A DNA stretch of 64,000 nt from Calendula officinalis (GCA_963853835.1 OY970824.1:40742727-40806726); one strand, 5' to 3'. Positions 52,412 to 64,000 are shown, numbered from the stretch's first letter. The notes: generated by a model not told the origin, from the sequence alone. Made by a program: numbers and translations.

Positions 52412-54555
52412 TCTTCAATATCCAAGATTGTGTGACAAAAGGTGCTATACTAAAACATTCATAACTTTCAGCTCGGGTGTCCGTTTCACGCCCACGAGTA
52501 ACCAAAATAGCTGGTTCGTTCGTCACTGCCAAGAACAAGTTCGGCCCGAACTCTTCACTGTTCCCGGCCCGAACTTCATTTTCGGCCCGAACTTCAACCT
52601 CGGCCCGAACTCCGACCTCGGCCCAAACTTCAACCTCAGTCCGAACATCATCCTCGGCCCGAACACCGAACTTCAACCCGAACACCACTTCGGCCCGAAC
52701 ACCACTTAGGCCCGAACACCACTTCGGCCCGAACATCCCTCTACGGCCCGAACTCTTCAATATCCAAGACTGTGTGACAAAAGGTGCTATACTAAAACAT
52801 TCATAACTTTCAGCTCGGGTGTCCGTTTCACGCCCACGAGTAACCAAAATAGCTGGTTCGTTCGTCACTGCCAAGAACAAGTTCGACCCGAACTCTTCAC
52901 TGTTCCCGGCCCGAACTTCATTTTCGGCCCGAACTTCAACCTCGGCCCGAACTCCGACCTCGGCCCGAACTTCAACCTCAGTCCGAACATCATCCTCGGC
53001 CCGAACACCGAACTTCAGCCCGAACACCACTTCGGCCCGAACACCACTTAGGCCCGAACACCACTTCAGCCCGAACATCCCTCTACGGCCCGAACTCTTC
53101 AATATCCAAGATTGTGTGACAAAAGGTGCTATACTAAAACATTCATAACTTTCAGCTCGGGTGTCCGTTTCACGCCCACGAGTAACCAAAATAGCTGGTT
53201 CGTCCGTCACTGCCAAGAACAAGTTTGACCCGAACTCCACTGTTCCCGGCCCGAACTTCGTTTTCGGCCCGAACTTCAACCTCGGCCCGAACTTCAACCT
53301 CGGCCCGAACTTCAACCTCGGCCCGAACTCTGACCTCGGCCCGAACTCCGACCTCGGCCCGAACAATATCCTCGACCCGAACACCGAACTTCGGCCTGAA
53401 CACCACTTCGGCCCGAACATCCCACTTCGGCCCGAACATCCCACTTCGGCTCGAACACCACTTCGGCCCGAACATCCCTCTTCGGCCCGAACTCTTCAAT
53501 ATCCAAGATTGTGTGACAAAAGGTGCTATACTAAAAGATTCATAACTTTCCGCTCGGGTGTCCGTTTCACGCCCACGAGTAACCAAAATAGCTGGTTCGT
53601 TCGTCACTGCCAAGAACAAGTTCGGCCCGAACTCTTCACTGTTCCCGGCCCGAACTTCATTTTCGGCCCGAACTTCAACCTCGGCCCGAACTCCGACCTC
53701 GGCCCAAACTTCAACCTCAGTCCGAACATCATCCTCGGCCCGAACACCGAACTTCAACCCGAACACCACTTCGGCCCGAACACCACTTAGGCCCGAACAC
53801 CACTTCGGCCCGAACATCCCTCTACGGCCCGAACTCTTCAATATCCAAGAATGTGTGACAAAAGGTGCTATACTAAAACATTCATAACTTTCAGCTCGGG
53901 TGTCCATTTCACGCCCACGAGTAACCAAAATAGCTGGTTCGTTCGTCACCGCCAAGAACAAGTTCGACCCGAACTCTTCACTGTTCCCGGCCCGAACTTC
54001 GTTTTCGGCCCGAACTTCATTTTCGGCCCGAACTTCAACCTCGGCCCGAACTGCAACCTCGGCCCGAACTCCGACCTCGGCCCGAGCGTCATCCTTGGCC
54101 CGAACACTGAACTTCGGCCCGAACACCACTTTGGCCCGAGCACCACTTCGGCCCGAACATCCCACTTCGGCCCGAACACCACTTCGGCCCGAACATCCCT
54201 CTTCGGCCCGAAGTCTTCAATATCCAAGATTGTGTGACAAAAGGTGCTATACTAAAACATTCATAACTTTCAGCTCGGGTGTCCGTTTCACGCCCACGAG
54301 TAACCAAAATAGCTGGTTCGTTCGTCACTGCCAAGAACAAGTTCGGCCCGAACTCTTCACTGTTCCCGGCCCGAACTTCATTTTCGGGCCGAACTTCAAC
54401 CTCGGCCCGAACTCCGACCTCGGCCCAAACTTCAACCTCAGTCCGAACATCATCCTCGGCCCGAACACCGAACTTCAACCCGAACACCACTTCGGCCCGA
54501 ACACCACTTAGGCCCGAACACCACTTCGGCCCGAACATCCCTCTACGGCCCGAAC
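52412..54555 (+). repeat. Pentamer fragment between R blocks
   Basis: Anchors are 52477 P4, 52819 P5, 53161 P1, 53558 P2, 53900 P3 and 54279 P4. P1 is 397 bp: it has a third ttcaacctcggcccgaac unit, and a small deletion turns aactcttcactg into aactccactg near 53235. The run 53558-54279 matches 48457-49178 (offset 5101), including ccatttcacg near 53905, which matches 48804. Confidence 0.86.
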
Positions 54556-57500
54556 TCTTCAATATCCAAGATTGTGTGTCAAAAGATGCTATACTAAAAC
54601 ATTCATAACTTTCAGCTCGGGTGTCCGTTTCACGCCCACGAGTAACCAAAATAGCTGGTTCGTTCGTCACTGCCAAGAACAAGTTCGACCCGAACTCTTC
54701 ACTTTTCCCGGCCCGAACTTCGTTTTCGGCCCGAACTTCAACCTCGGCCCGAACTTCAACCTCGGCCCGAACTCCGACCTCGGCCCGAACATTATCCTCG
54801 ACCCGAACACCGAACTTCGGCCAGAACACCACTTCGGCCTGAACACCACTTCGGCCTGAACACCACTTCGGCCCGAACATCCCACTTCGGCCCGAATACC
54901 ACTTCGGCCCGAACATCCCTCTTCGACCCGAACTCTTCAATATCCAAGATTATGTGACAAAAGGTGCTATACTAAAACATTCATAACTTTCAGCCCGGGG
55001 TTCCGTTTCACGCCCACGAGTATCCAAAATAGCTGGTTCGTTCGTCACTGCCAAGAACAAGTTCGGCCCGAACTTTTCAATGTTCCCGGCCCGAACTTCA
55101 TTTTCGGCCCGAACTTCAACCTCGGCCCGAACTTCAACCTCGGCCCGAACTCCGACCTCGGCCCGAACTCCGACCTCGGCCCGAACATCATCCTCGGCCC
55201 GAACTCCGACCTCGGCCCGAACATCATCCTCGGCCCGAACTCCACTTCGGCCCGAACATCCCTCTTCGGCCCGAACTCTTCAATATCCAAGATTGTGTGA
55301 CAAAAGGTGCTATACTAAAACATTCATAACTTTCAGCTCGGGTGTCCGCTTCACGCCCACGAGTAACCAAAATAGCTGGTTCGTTCGTCACTGCCAAGAA
55401 CAAGTTCGGCCCGAACTCTTCACTGTTCCCGGCCCGAACATCATTTTCGGCCCGAACTTCAACCTCGGCCCGAACTTCAACCTCGGCCCGAACTCCGACC
55501 TCTGCCCGAACATCACCCTCGGCCCGAACACCGAACTTCGGCCCGAACACCACTTCGGCCCGAACACCACTTCGGCCCGAACATCCCACTTCGGCCCGAA
55601 CACCACTTCGGCCCGAACATCCCTCTTCGGCCCGAACTCTTCAATATCCAAGATTGTGTGACAAAAGGTGCTATACTAAAACATTCATAACTTTCAGCTC
55701 GGGTGTCCGTTTCACGCCCACGAGTAACCAAAATAGCTGGTTCGTTCGTCACTGCCAAGAACAAGTTCGGTCCGAACTCTTCACTGTTCCCGGCCCGAAC
55801 TTCATTTTCGGCCCGAACTTCAACCTCGGCCCGAACTTCAACCTCGGCCCAAACTCCGACCTCTGCCCGAACATCACCCTCGGCCCGAACACCGAACTTC
55901 GGCCCGAACACCACTTCGGCCCGAACACCACTTTGGCCCGAACATCCCACTTCGGCCCGAACACCACTTCGGCCCGAACATCCCTCTTCGGCCCGAACTC
56001 TTCAATATCCAAGATTGTGTGACAAAAGGTGCTATACTAAAACATTCATAACTTTCCGCTCGGGTGTCCGTTTCACGCCCACGAGTAACCAAAATAGCTG
56101 GTTCGTTCGTCACTGCCAAGACCAAGTTCGGCCCGAACGCTTCACTGTTCCCGGCCCGAACTTCATTTTCGGCCCGAACTTCAACCTCGGCCCGAACTCC
56201 GACCTCGGCCCGAACTTCAACCTCAGTCCGAACATCATCCTCGGCCCGAACACCGAACTTCAGCCCGAACACCACTTCGGCCCGAACACCACTTAGGCCC
56301 GAACACCACTTCGGCCCGAACACCACTTAGGCCCGAACACCACTTCGGCCCGAACATCCCTCTACGGCCCGAACTCTTCAATATCCAAGATTGTGTGACA
56401 AAAGGTGCTATACTAAAACATTCATAACTTTCAGCTCGGGTGTCCGTTTCACGCCCACGAGTAACCAAAATAGCTGGTTCGTTCGTCACTGCCAAGAACA
56501 AGTTCGACCCGAACTCTTCACTGTTCCCGGCCCGAACTTAGTTTTCGATCCGAACTTCAACCTCGGCCCGAACTTCAACCTCGGCCCGAACTCTGACCTC
56601 GGCCCGAACTCCGACCTCAACCCGAACATCATCCTCGACCCGAACACCGAACTTCGGCCAGAACACCACTTCGGCCTGAACAACACTTCGGCCCGAACAT
56701 CCCACTTCGGCCCGAATACCACTTCGGCCCGAACATCCCTCTTTGACCCGAACTCTTCAATATCCAAGATTATGTGACAAAAGGTGCTATACTAAAACAT
56801 TCATAACTTTCAGCTTGGGTGTCCGTTTCACGCCCACGAGTAACCAAAATAGCTGGTTCGTTCGTCACTGCCAAGAACAAGTTCGGCCCGAACTTTTCAC
56901 TGTTCCCGGCCCGAACTTCATTTTCGGCCCGAACTTCAACCTCGGCCCGAACTTCAATCTCGGCCCGAACTTCAACCTCGGCCCGAACTCCGACCTCGGC
57001 CCGAACTCCGACCTCGGCCCGAACTCCGACCTCGGCCCGAACATCATCCTCGGCCCGAACTCCACTTCGGCCCGAACATCCCTCTTCGGGCAACTCTTCA
57101 ATATCCAAGATTGTGTGACAAAAGGGGCTATACTAAAACATTCATAACTTTCAGCTCGGGTGTCCGCTTCACGCCCACGAGTAACCAAAATAGTTGGTTC
57201 GTTCGTCACTGCCAAGAGCAAGTTCGGCCCGAACTCTTCACTGTTCCCGGCCCGAACATCATTTTCGGCCCGAACTTCAACCTCGGCCCGAACTTCAACC
57301 TCGGCCCGAACTCCGACCTCTGCCCGAACATCACCCTCGGCCCGAACACCGAACTTCGGCCCGAACACCACTTCGGCCCGAACACCACTTCGGCCCGAAC
57401 ATCCCACTTCGGCCCGAACACCACTTCGGCCCGAACATCCCTCTTCGGCCCGAACTCTTCAATATCCAAGATTGTGTGACAAAAGGTGCTATACTAAAAC

Positions 57501-57816
57501 ATTCATAACTTTCAGCTCGGGTGTCCGTTTCACGCCCATGAGTAACCAAAATAGTTAGTTCGTTCGTCACTGCCAAGAACAAGTTCGGTCCGAACTCTTC
57601 ACTGTTCCCGGCCCGAACTTCATTTTCGGCCCGAACTTCAACCTCGGCCCGAACTTCAACCTCGGCCCAAACTCCGACCTCTGCCCGAACATCACCCTCG
57701 GCCCGAACACCGAACTTCGGCCCGAACACCACTTCGGCCCGAACACCACTTTGGCCCGAACATCCCACTTCGGGCCGAACACCACTTCAGCCCGAACATC
57801 CCTCTTCTGCCCGAAC
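54556..57816 (+). repeat. Mixed monomer block R, copy 2 (9 monomers)
   Basis: Anchors are 54621, 54999, 55342, 55703, 56064, 56440, 56819, 57160 and 57521. The offset from copy 1 is 5101, then 5047 (three 18-bp units lost), 5064 and 5044. Oddities include ttcgggcaactcttc near 57085, a short deletion, and gtgtgtcaaaagatgc near 54586. The last monomer, 57521 (cccatgag, then atagttagttcg), has no partner in copy 1 but resembles 32622 and 38475. Confidence 0.85.
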
Positions 57817-60669
57817 TCTTCAATATCCAAGATTGTGTGACAAAAGGTGCTATACTAAAACATTCATAACTTTCCGCTCGGGTGTCCGTTTCACGCCCAC
57901 GAGTAACCAAAATAGCTGGTTCGTTCGTCACTGCCAAGAACAAGTTCGGCCCGAACTCTTCACTGTTCCCGGCCCGAACTTCATTTTCGGCCCGAACTTC
58001 AACCTCGGCCCGAACTCCGACCTCGGCCCGAACTTCAACCTCAGTCCGAACATCATCCTCGGCCCGAACACCGAACTTCAGCCCGAACACCACTTCGGCC
58101 CGAACACCACTTAGGCCCGAACACCACTTCGGCCCGAACATCCCTCTACGGCCCGAACTCTTCAATATCCAAGATTGTGTGACAAAAGGTGCTATACTAA
58201 AACATTCATAACTTTCAGCTCGGGTGTCCGTTTCACGCCCACGAGTAACCAAAATAGCTGGTTCGTTCGTCACTGCCAAGAACAAGTTCGACCCGAACTC
58301 TTCACTGTTCCCGGCCCGAACTTCGTTTTCGGCCCGAACTTCAACCTCGGCCCGAACTTCAACCTCGGCCCGAACTTTGACCTCGGCCCGAACTCCGACC
58401 TCGGCCCGAACAATATCCTCGACCCGAACACCGAACTTCGGCCTGAACACCACTTCGGCCCGAACATCCCACTTCGGCCCGAACATCCCACTTCGGCTCG
58501 AACACCACTTCGGCCCGAACATCCCTCTTCGGCCCGAACTCTTCAATATCCAAGATTGTGTGACAAAAGGTGCTATACTAAAAGATTCATAACTTTCCGC
58601 TCGGGTGTCTGTTTCACGCCCACGAGTAGCCAAAATAGCTGGTTCGTTCGTCACTGCCAAGAACAAGTTCGGCCCGAACTCTTCACTGTTCCCGTCCCGA
58701 ACTTCATTTTCGGCCCGAACTTCAACCTCGGCCCGAACTTCAACCTCGGCCCAAACTCCGACCTCTGCCCGAACATCACCCTCGGCCCGAACACCGAACT
58801 TCGGCCCGAACACCACTTTGGCCCGAACATCCCACTTCGGGCCGAACACCACTTCGGCCCGAACATCCCTCTTCGGCCCGAACTCTTCAATATCCAAGAT
58901 TGTGTGACAAAAGGTGCTATACTAAAACATTCATAACTTTCCGCTCGGGTGTCCGTTTCACGCCCACGAGTAACCAAAATAGCTGGTTCGTTCGTCACTG
59001 CCAAGAACAAGTTCGGCCCGAACTCTTCACTGTTCCCGGCCCGAACTTCATTTTCGGCCCGAACTTCAACCTCGGCCCGAACTCCGACCTCGGCCCGAAC
59101 TTCAACCTCAGTCCGAACATCATCCTCGGCCCGAACACCGAACTTCAGCCCGAACACCACTTCGGCCCGAACACCACTTAGGCCCGAACACCACTTCGGC
59201 CCGAACATCCCTCTACGGCCCGAACTCTTCAATATCCAAGATTGTGTGACAAAAGGTGCTATACTAAAACATTCATAACTTTCAGCTCGGGTGTCCGTTT
59301 CACGCCCACGAGTAACCAAAATAGCTGGTTCGTTCGTCACTGCCAAGAACAAGTTCGACCCGAACTCTTCACTCTTCCCGGCCCGAACTTCGTTTTCGGC
59401 CCGAAGTTCAACCTCGGCCCGAACTTCAACCTCGGCCCGAACTCTGACCTCGGCCCGAACTCCGACCTCGGCCCGAACAATATCCTCGACCCGAACACCG
59501 AACTTCGGCCTGAACACCACTTCGGCCCGAACATCCCACTTCGGCCCGAACATCCCACTTCGGCTCGAACACCACTTCGGCCCGAACATCCCTCTTCGGC
59601 CCGAACTCTTCAATATCCAAGATTGTGTGACAAAAGGTGCTATACTAAAAGATTCATAACTTTCCGCTCGGGTGTCCGTTTCACGCCCACGAGTAACCAA
59701 AATAGCTGGTTCGTTCGTCACTGCCAAGAACAAGTTCGGCCCGAACTCTTCACTGTTCCCGGCCCGAACTTCATTTTCGGCCCGAACTTCAACCTCGGCC
59801 CGAACTCCGACCTCGGCCCAAACTTCAACCTCAGTCCGAACATCATCCTCGGCCCGAACACCGAACTTCAACCCGAACACCACTTCGGCCCGAACACCAC
59901 TTAGACCCGAACACCACTTCGGCCCGAACATCCCTCTACGGCCCGAACTCTTCAATATCCAAGATTGTGTGACAAAAGGTGCTATACTAAAACATTCATA
60001 ACTTTCAGCTCGGGTGTCCGTTTCACGCCCACGAGTAACCAAAATAGCTGGTTCGTTCGTCACTGCCAAGAACAAGTTCGACCCGAACTCTTCACTGTTC
60101 CCGGCCCGAACTTCGTTTTCGGCCCGAACTTCATTTTCGGCCCGAACTTCAACCTCGGCCCGAACTGCAACCTCGGCTCGAACTCCGACCTCGGCCCGAA
60201 CGTCATCCTTGGCCCGAACACCGAACTTCGGCCCGAACACCACTTTGGCCCGAGCACCACTTCGGCCCGAACATCCCACTTCGGCCCGAACACCACTTCG
60301 GCCCGAACATCCCTCTTCGGCCCGAAGTCTTCAATATCCAAGATTGTGTGACAAAAGGTGCTATACTAAAACATTCATAACTTTCAGCTCGGGTGTCCGT
60401 TTCACGCCCACGAGTAACCAAAATAGCTGGTTCGTTCGTCACTGCCAAGAACAAGTTCGGCCCGAACTCTTCACTGTTCCCGGCCCGAACTTCATTTTCG
60501 GCCCGAACTTCAACCTCGGCCCGAACTCCGACCTCGGCCCAAACTTCAACCTCAGTCCGAACATCATCCTCGGCCCGAACACCGAACTACAACCCGAACA
60601 CCACTTCGGCCCGAACACCACTTAGGCCCGAACACCACTTCGGCCCGAACATCCCTCTACGGCCCGAAC
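57817..60669 (+). repeat. Rearranged pentamer block 4
   Basis: Anchors are 57882 P5-like, 58224 P1, 58605 (non-pentamer type, 344 bp, with tccgacctctgcccgaac), 58949 P5-like, 59291 P1, 59672 P2, 60014 P3 and 60393 P4. The pairs 57882-58224 and 58949-59291 are a repeat of each other at offset 1067. The run 56819-58604 parallels 31902-33688 of the 5870-bp unit, which links the two regions. The run 60014-60393 is repeated at 62176-62555 (offset 2162). Confidence 0.84.
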
Positions 60670-62110
60670 TCTTCAATATCCAAGATTGTGTGACAAAAGG
60701 TGCTATACTAAAACATTCATAACTTTCAGCTCGGGTGTCCGTTTCACGCCCACGAGTAACCAAAATAGCTGGTTCGTTCGTCACTGCCAAGAACAAGTTC
60801 GACCCGAACTCTTCACTTTTCCCGGCCCGAACTTCGTTTTCGGCCCGAACTTCAACCTCGGCCCGAACTTCAACCTCGGCCCGAACTCCGACCTCGGCCC
60901 GAACTCCGACCTCGGCCCGAACTCCGACCTCGGCCCGAACATCATCCTCGGCCCGAACTCCGACCTCGGCCCGAACATCATCCTCGGCCCGAACTCCACT
61001 TCGGCCCGAACATCCCTCTTCGGCCCGAACTCTTCAATATCCAAGATTGTGTGACAAAAGGTGTATACTAAAACATTCATAACTTTCAGCTCGGGTGTCC
61101 GCTTCACGCCCACGAGTAACCAAAATAGCTGGTTCGTTCGTCACTGCCAAGAACAAGTTCGGCCCGAACTCTTCACTGTTCCCGGCCCGAACATCATTTT
61201 CGGCCCGAACTTCAACCTCGGCCCGAACTTCAACCTCGGCCCGAACTCCGACCTCTGCCCGAACATCACCCTCGGCCCGAACACCGAACTTCGGCCCGAA
61301 CACCACTTCGGCCCGAACACCACTTCGGCACGAACACCACTTCGGCCCGAAAATCCCACTTCGGACCGAACACCACTTCGGCCCGAACATCCCTCTTCGG
61401 CCCGAACTCTTCAATATCCAAGATTGTGTGACAAAATGTGCTATACTAAAACATTCATAACTTTCAGCTCGGGTGTCCGTTTCACGCCCACGAGTAACCA
61501 AAATAGCTGGTTCGTTCGTCACTGCCAAGAACAAGTTCGGTCCGAACTCTTCACTGTTCCCGGCCCGAACTTCATTTTCGGCCCGAACTTCAAACTCGGC
61601 CCGAACTTCAACCTCGGCCCAAACTCCGACCTCTGCCCGAACATCACCCTCGGCCCGAACACCGAACTTCGGCCCGAACACCACTTCGGCCCGAACACCA
61701 CTTAGGCCCGAACATACCACTTCGGCCCGAACACCACTTCGGCCCGAACATCCCTCTTCGGCCCGAACTCTTCAATATCTAAGATTGTGTGACAAAAGGT
61801 GCTATACTAAAACATTCATAACTTTCCGCTCGGGTGTCCGTTTCACGCCCACGAGTAACCAAAATAGCTGGTTCGTTCGTCACTGCCAAGAACAAGTTCG
61901 GCCCGAACTCTTCACTGTTCCCGGCCCGAACTTCATTTTCGGCCCGAACTTCAACCTCGGCCCGAACTCCGACCTCGGCCCGAACTTCAACCTCAGTCCG
62001 AACATCATCCTCGGCCCGAACACCGAACTTCAACCCGAACACCACTTCGGCCCGAACACCACTTAGGCCCGAACACCACTTCGGCCCGAACATCCCTCTA
62101 CGGCCCGAAC
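60670..62110 (+). repeat. Four monomers starting with a chimeric one
   Basis: Anchors are 60735, 61095, 61473 and 61834 (360, 378, 361 and 342 bp). The monomer at 60735 starts like 62897 (cgacccgaactcttcacttttcc, ttcgtttt) but ends like 63275 (tccgacc and atcatcc units alternating, then tccactt). It therefore looks like the product of a deletion that joined two neighbouring monomers. The core of 61095 lacks one base (aggtgtatac near 61060). The monomer at 61095 carries aaaatccc and an extra 17-bp unit. Confidence 0.82.
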
Positions 62111-64000
62111 TCTTCAATATCCAAGATTGTGTGACAAAAGGTGCTATACTAAAACATTCATAACTTTCAGCTCGGGTGTCCGTTTCACGCCCACGAGTAA
62201 CCAAAATAGCTGGTTCGTTCGTCACTGCCAAGAACAAGTTCGACCCGAACTCTTCACTGTTCCCGGCCCGAACTTCGTTTTCGGCCCGAACTTCATTTTC
62301 GGCCCGAACTTCAACCTCGGCCCGAACTGCAACCTCGGCTCGAACTCCGACCTCGGCCCGAACGTCATCCTTGGCCCGAACACCGAACTTCGGCCCGAAC
62401 ACCACTTTGGCCCGAGCACCACTTCGGCCCGAACATCCCACTTCGGCCCGAACACCACTTCGGCCCGAACATCCCTCTTCGGCCCGAAGTCTTCAATATC
62501 CAAGATTGTGTGACAAAAGGTGCTATACTAAAACATTCATAACTTTCAGCTCGGGTGTCCGTTTCACGCCCACGAGTAACCAAAATAGCTAGTTCGTTCG
62601 TCACTGCCAAGAACAAGTTCGGCCCGAACTCTTCACTGTTCCCGGCCCGAACTTCATTTTCGGCCCGAACTTCAACCTCGGCCCGAACTCCGACCTCGGC
62701 CCAAACTTCAACCTCAGTCCGAACATCATCCTCGGCCCGAACACCGAACTTCAACCCGAACACCACTTCGGCCCGAACACCACTTAGGCCCGAACACCAC
62801 TTCGGCCCGAACATCCCTCTACGGCCCGAACTCTTCAATATCCAAGATTGTGTGACAAAAGGTGCTATACTAAAACATTCATAACTTTCAGCTCGGGTGT
62901 CCGTTTCACGCCCACGAGTAACCAAAATAGCTGGTTCGTTCGTCACTGCCAAGAACAAGTTCGACCCGAACTCTTCACTTTTCCCGGCCCGAACTTCGTT
63001 TTCGGCCCGAACTTCAACCTCGGCCCGAACTTCAACCTCGGCCCGAACTCCGACCTCGGCCCGAACATCATCCTCGACCCGAACACCGAACTTCGGCCAG
63101 AACACCACTTCGGCCTGAACACCACTTCGGCCTGAACACCACTTCGGCCCGAACATCCCACTTCGGCCCGAATACCACTTCGGCCCGAACATCCCTCTTC
63201 GACCCGAACTCTTCAATATCCAAGATTATGTGACAAAAGGTGCTATACTAAAACATTCATAACTTTCAGCCCGGGGTTCCGTTTCACGCCCACGAGTAAC
63301 CAAAATAGCCGGTTCGTTCGTCACTGCCAAGAACAAGTTCGGCCCGAACTTTTCACTGTTCCCGGCCCGAACTTTATTTTCGGCCCGAACTTCAACCTCG
63401 GCCCGAACTTCAACCTCGGCCCGAACTCCGACCTCGGCCCGAACTCCGACCTCGGCCCGAACATCATCCTCGGCCCGAACTCCGACCTCGGCCCGAACAT
63501 CATCCTCGGCCCGAACTCCACTTCGGCCCGAACATCCCTCTTCGGCCCGAACTCTTCAATATCCAAGATTGTGTGACAAAAGGTGCTATACTAAAACATT
63601 CATAACTTTCAGCTCGGGTGTCCGCTTCACGCCCACGAGTAACCAAAATAGCTGGTTCGTTCGTCACTGCCAAGAACAAGTTCGGCCCGAACTCTTCACT
63701 GTTCCCGGCCCGAACATCATTTTCGGCCCGAACTTCAACCTCGGCCCGAACTTCAACCTCGGCCCGAACTCCGACCTCTGCCCGAACATCACCCTCGGCC
63801 CGAACACCGAACTTCGGCCCGAACACCACTTCGGCACGAACACCACTTCGGCCCGAAAATCCCACTTCGGACCGAACACCACTTCGGCCCGAACATCCCT
63901 CTTCGGCCCGAACTCTTCAATATCCAAGATTGTGTGACAAAATGTGCTATACTAAAACATTCATAACTTTCAGCTCGGGTGTCCGTTTCACGCCCACGAG
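62111..64000 (+). repeat. Right-edge segment, cut by the window end
   Basis: Anchors are 62176 P3, 62555 P4, 62897, 63275, 63618 and 63979. The order parallels 48799-50639 (offset 13377 until 63275), so this is a further copy of the P3-P4-R junction. P3 follows a P5-like monomer directly, without P1 and P2. The last monomer is cut 22 bp after its anchor begins. The array evidently continues. Confidence 0.86.

Larger units (their letters stand above)
1..64000 (+). repeat. Complex satellite DNA array, ~360-bp monomers, whole window
   Basis: An anchor motif (gtgtccgtttcacgcc or a close variant) appears 178 times between 231 and 63979, always in the same orientation. Mean spacing is 360 bp and no gap exceeds 510 bp, so nothing unrelated is inserted anywhere. 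Each monomer is a 128-bp core plus a run of 17-19 bp subrepeats sharing ggcccgaac. From the consensus the GC content is about 43% in the core, about 62% in the subrepeats and about 55% overall. The + strand is strongly C-rich over G throughout. The array continues beyond both window edges. Its role is unknown; such arrays usually form constitutive heterochromatin. I did not recognise the family by name. Confidence 0.97.

Noticed and set aside
113..63937. Hundreds of open frames of 60-740 codons on both strands
   Set aside because: They overlap each other in several frames, repeat with the monomer, and begin and end at monomer features such as accacttagg or frame-changing lengths. Their products are hexapeptide runs (SARTST, GPNFNL, VRAEVE) with no recognisable domain. 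They are by-products of a stop-poor repeat.
1..64000. CRISPR array
   Set aside because: Repeats and spacers are not distinguishable: the short units are themselves repeated in each monomer, spacings are 8-10 bp between ggcccgaac copies, and no cas genes or leader are present.
1..64000. CENP-B box
   Set aside because: I looked for TTCGnnnnAnnCGGG and its complement in the core and subrepeats. The ttcgttcgtcac and cccgaac contexts lack the required A or T at the right spacing. None was found by eye; a pattern search would confirm it.
1..64000. Heat-shock elements (GAAnnTTC arrays)
   Set aside because: GAA and TTC triplets abound, but the spacings seen (gaacttc, gaactcttc, ttcggcccgaa) are 1, 3 or 5 bases instead of 2.
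1..64000. G-quadruplex or telomeric repeat
   Set aside because: Runs of three or more G or C are single and isolated within units. No four-run pattern occurs, and there is no telomere-like 5-8 bp repeat.
1..64000. Bacterial origin or bacterial repeat-protein gene cluster
   Set aside because: There are no ribosome-binding sites, no conserved genes and no operon structure. A 64-kb hierarchical satellite with CpG-type decay fits a eukaryotic nucleus.

Overview
The whole 64 kb window is one uninterrupted, head-to-tail satellite DNA array. I find no gene, RNA gene, transposon or unique sequence in it. A recognisable anchor (gtgtccgtttcacgcc and close variants) recurs 178 times from position 231 to position 63979, always on the + strand. 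That gives 177 full periods averaging 360 bp. Nearly all are 342, 343, 361, 379 or 381 bp; the extremes are 289 and 510 bp. Both window edges cut through the array, so its true length and flanks are unknown. Such an array, with heavy CpG content and many CpG-type transitions, points to a nuclear eukaryotic genome (heterochromatin, possibly centromeric, pericentromeric or subtelomeric). I cannot name the organism. The core stretch around 'cataacttt..ctcgggtgtccgttt' loosely resembles motifs I associate with dispersed plant repeats, but that is a weak impression.

Each monomer has two parts. The first is a 128-bp non-repetitive, AT-richer core, from 65 bp before the anchor to 62 bp after it. The second is about 160-270 bp of short subrepeats built on ggcccgaac. 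Subrepeat units are 17, 18 or 19 bp long, for example ttcaacctcggcccgaac (18), accacttcggcccgaac (17) and atcccacttcggcccgaac (19). Each carries the odd palindrome TTCGG-C-CCGAA. Monomer lengths I checked are explained exactly by 128 + 35 + whole numbers of 17-, 18- and 19-bp units. The core is flanked by an 18-bp direct repeat (ttcggcccgaactcttca), so it looks like a segment inserted into an older minisatellite.

Above the monomer there is a higher-order layout. A five-monomer unit (P1-P5, about 1.78 kb) dominates 4118-8029, 11281-16597, 38771-49454 and parts of 52412-62890. Between these lie mixed blocks, themselves duplicated: 8030-11280 = 16598-19865; 19866-21995 partly repeated at 21996-23024; a 2888-bp octamer twice at 23025-28799 and again, rearranged, at 1-4117; a 5870-bp unit at 29539-35408 recopied from 35409; and a block at 49455-52411 recopied at 54556-57816. 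Most copies differ by scattered substitutions and by gain or loss of whole 17-19 bp units or whole monomers, which is what repeated unequal exchange leaves behind.

The repeats are open in several frames on both strands, the longest being 1586 codons on the - strand (40073-44833). I read these as by-products of a stop-poor repeat whose common monomer lengths (342, 381) are multiples of three, not as genes. No undescribed gene system is visible. The points worth following up are the direct repeats flanking the core with two precise core-loss junctions, the palindromic box phased at about 18 bp, and the nested duplication history.
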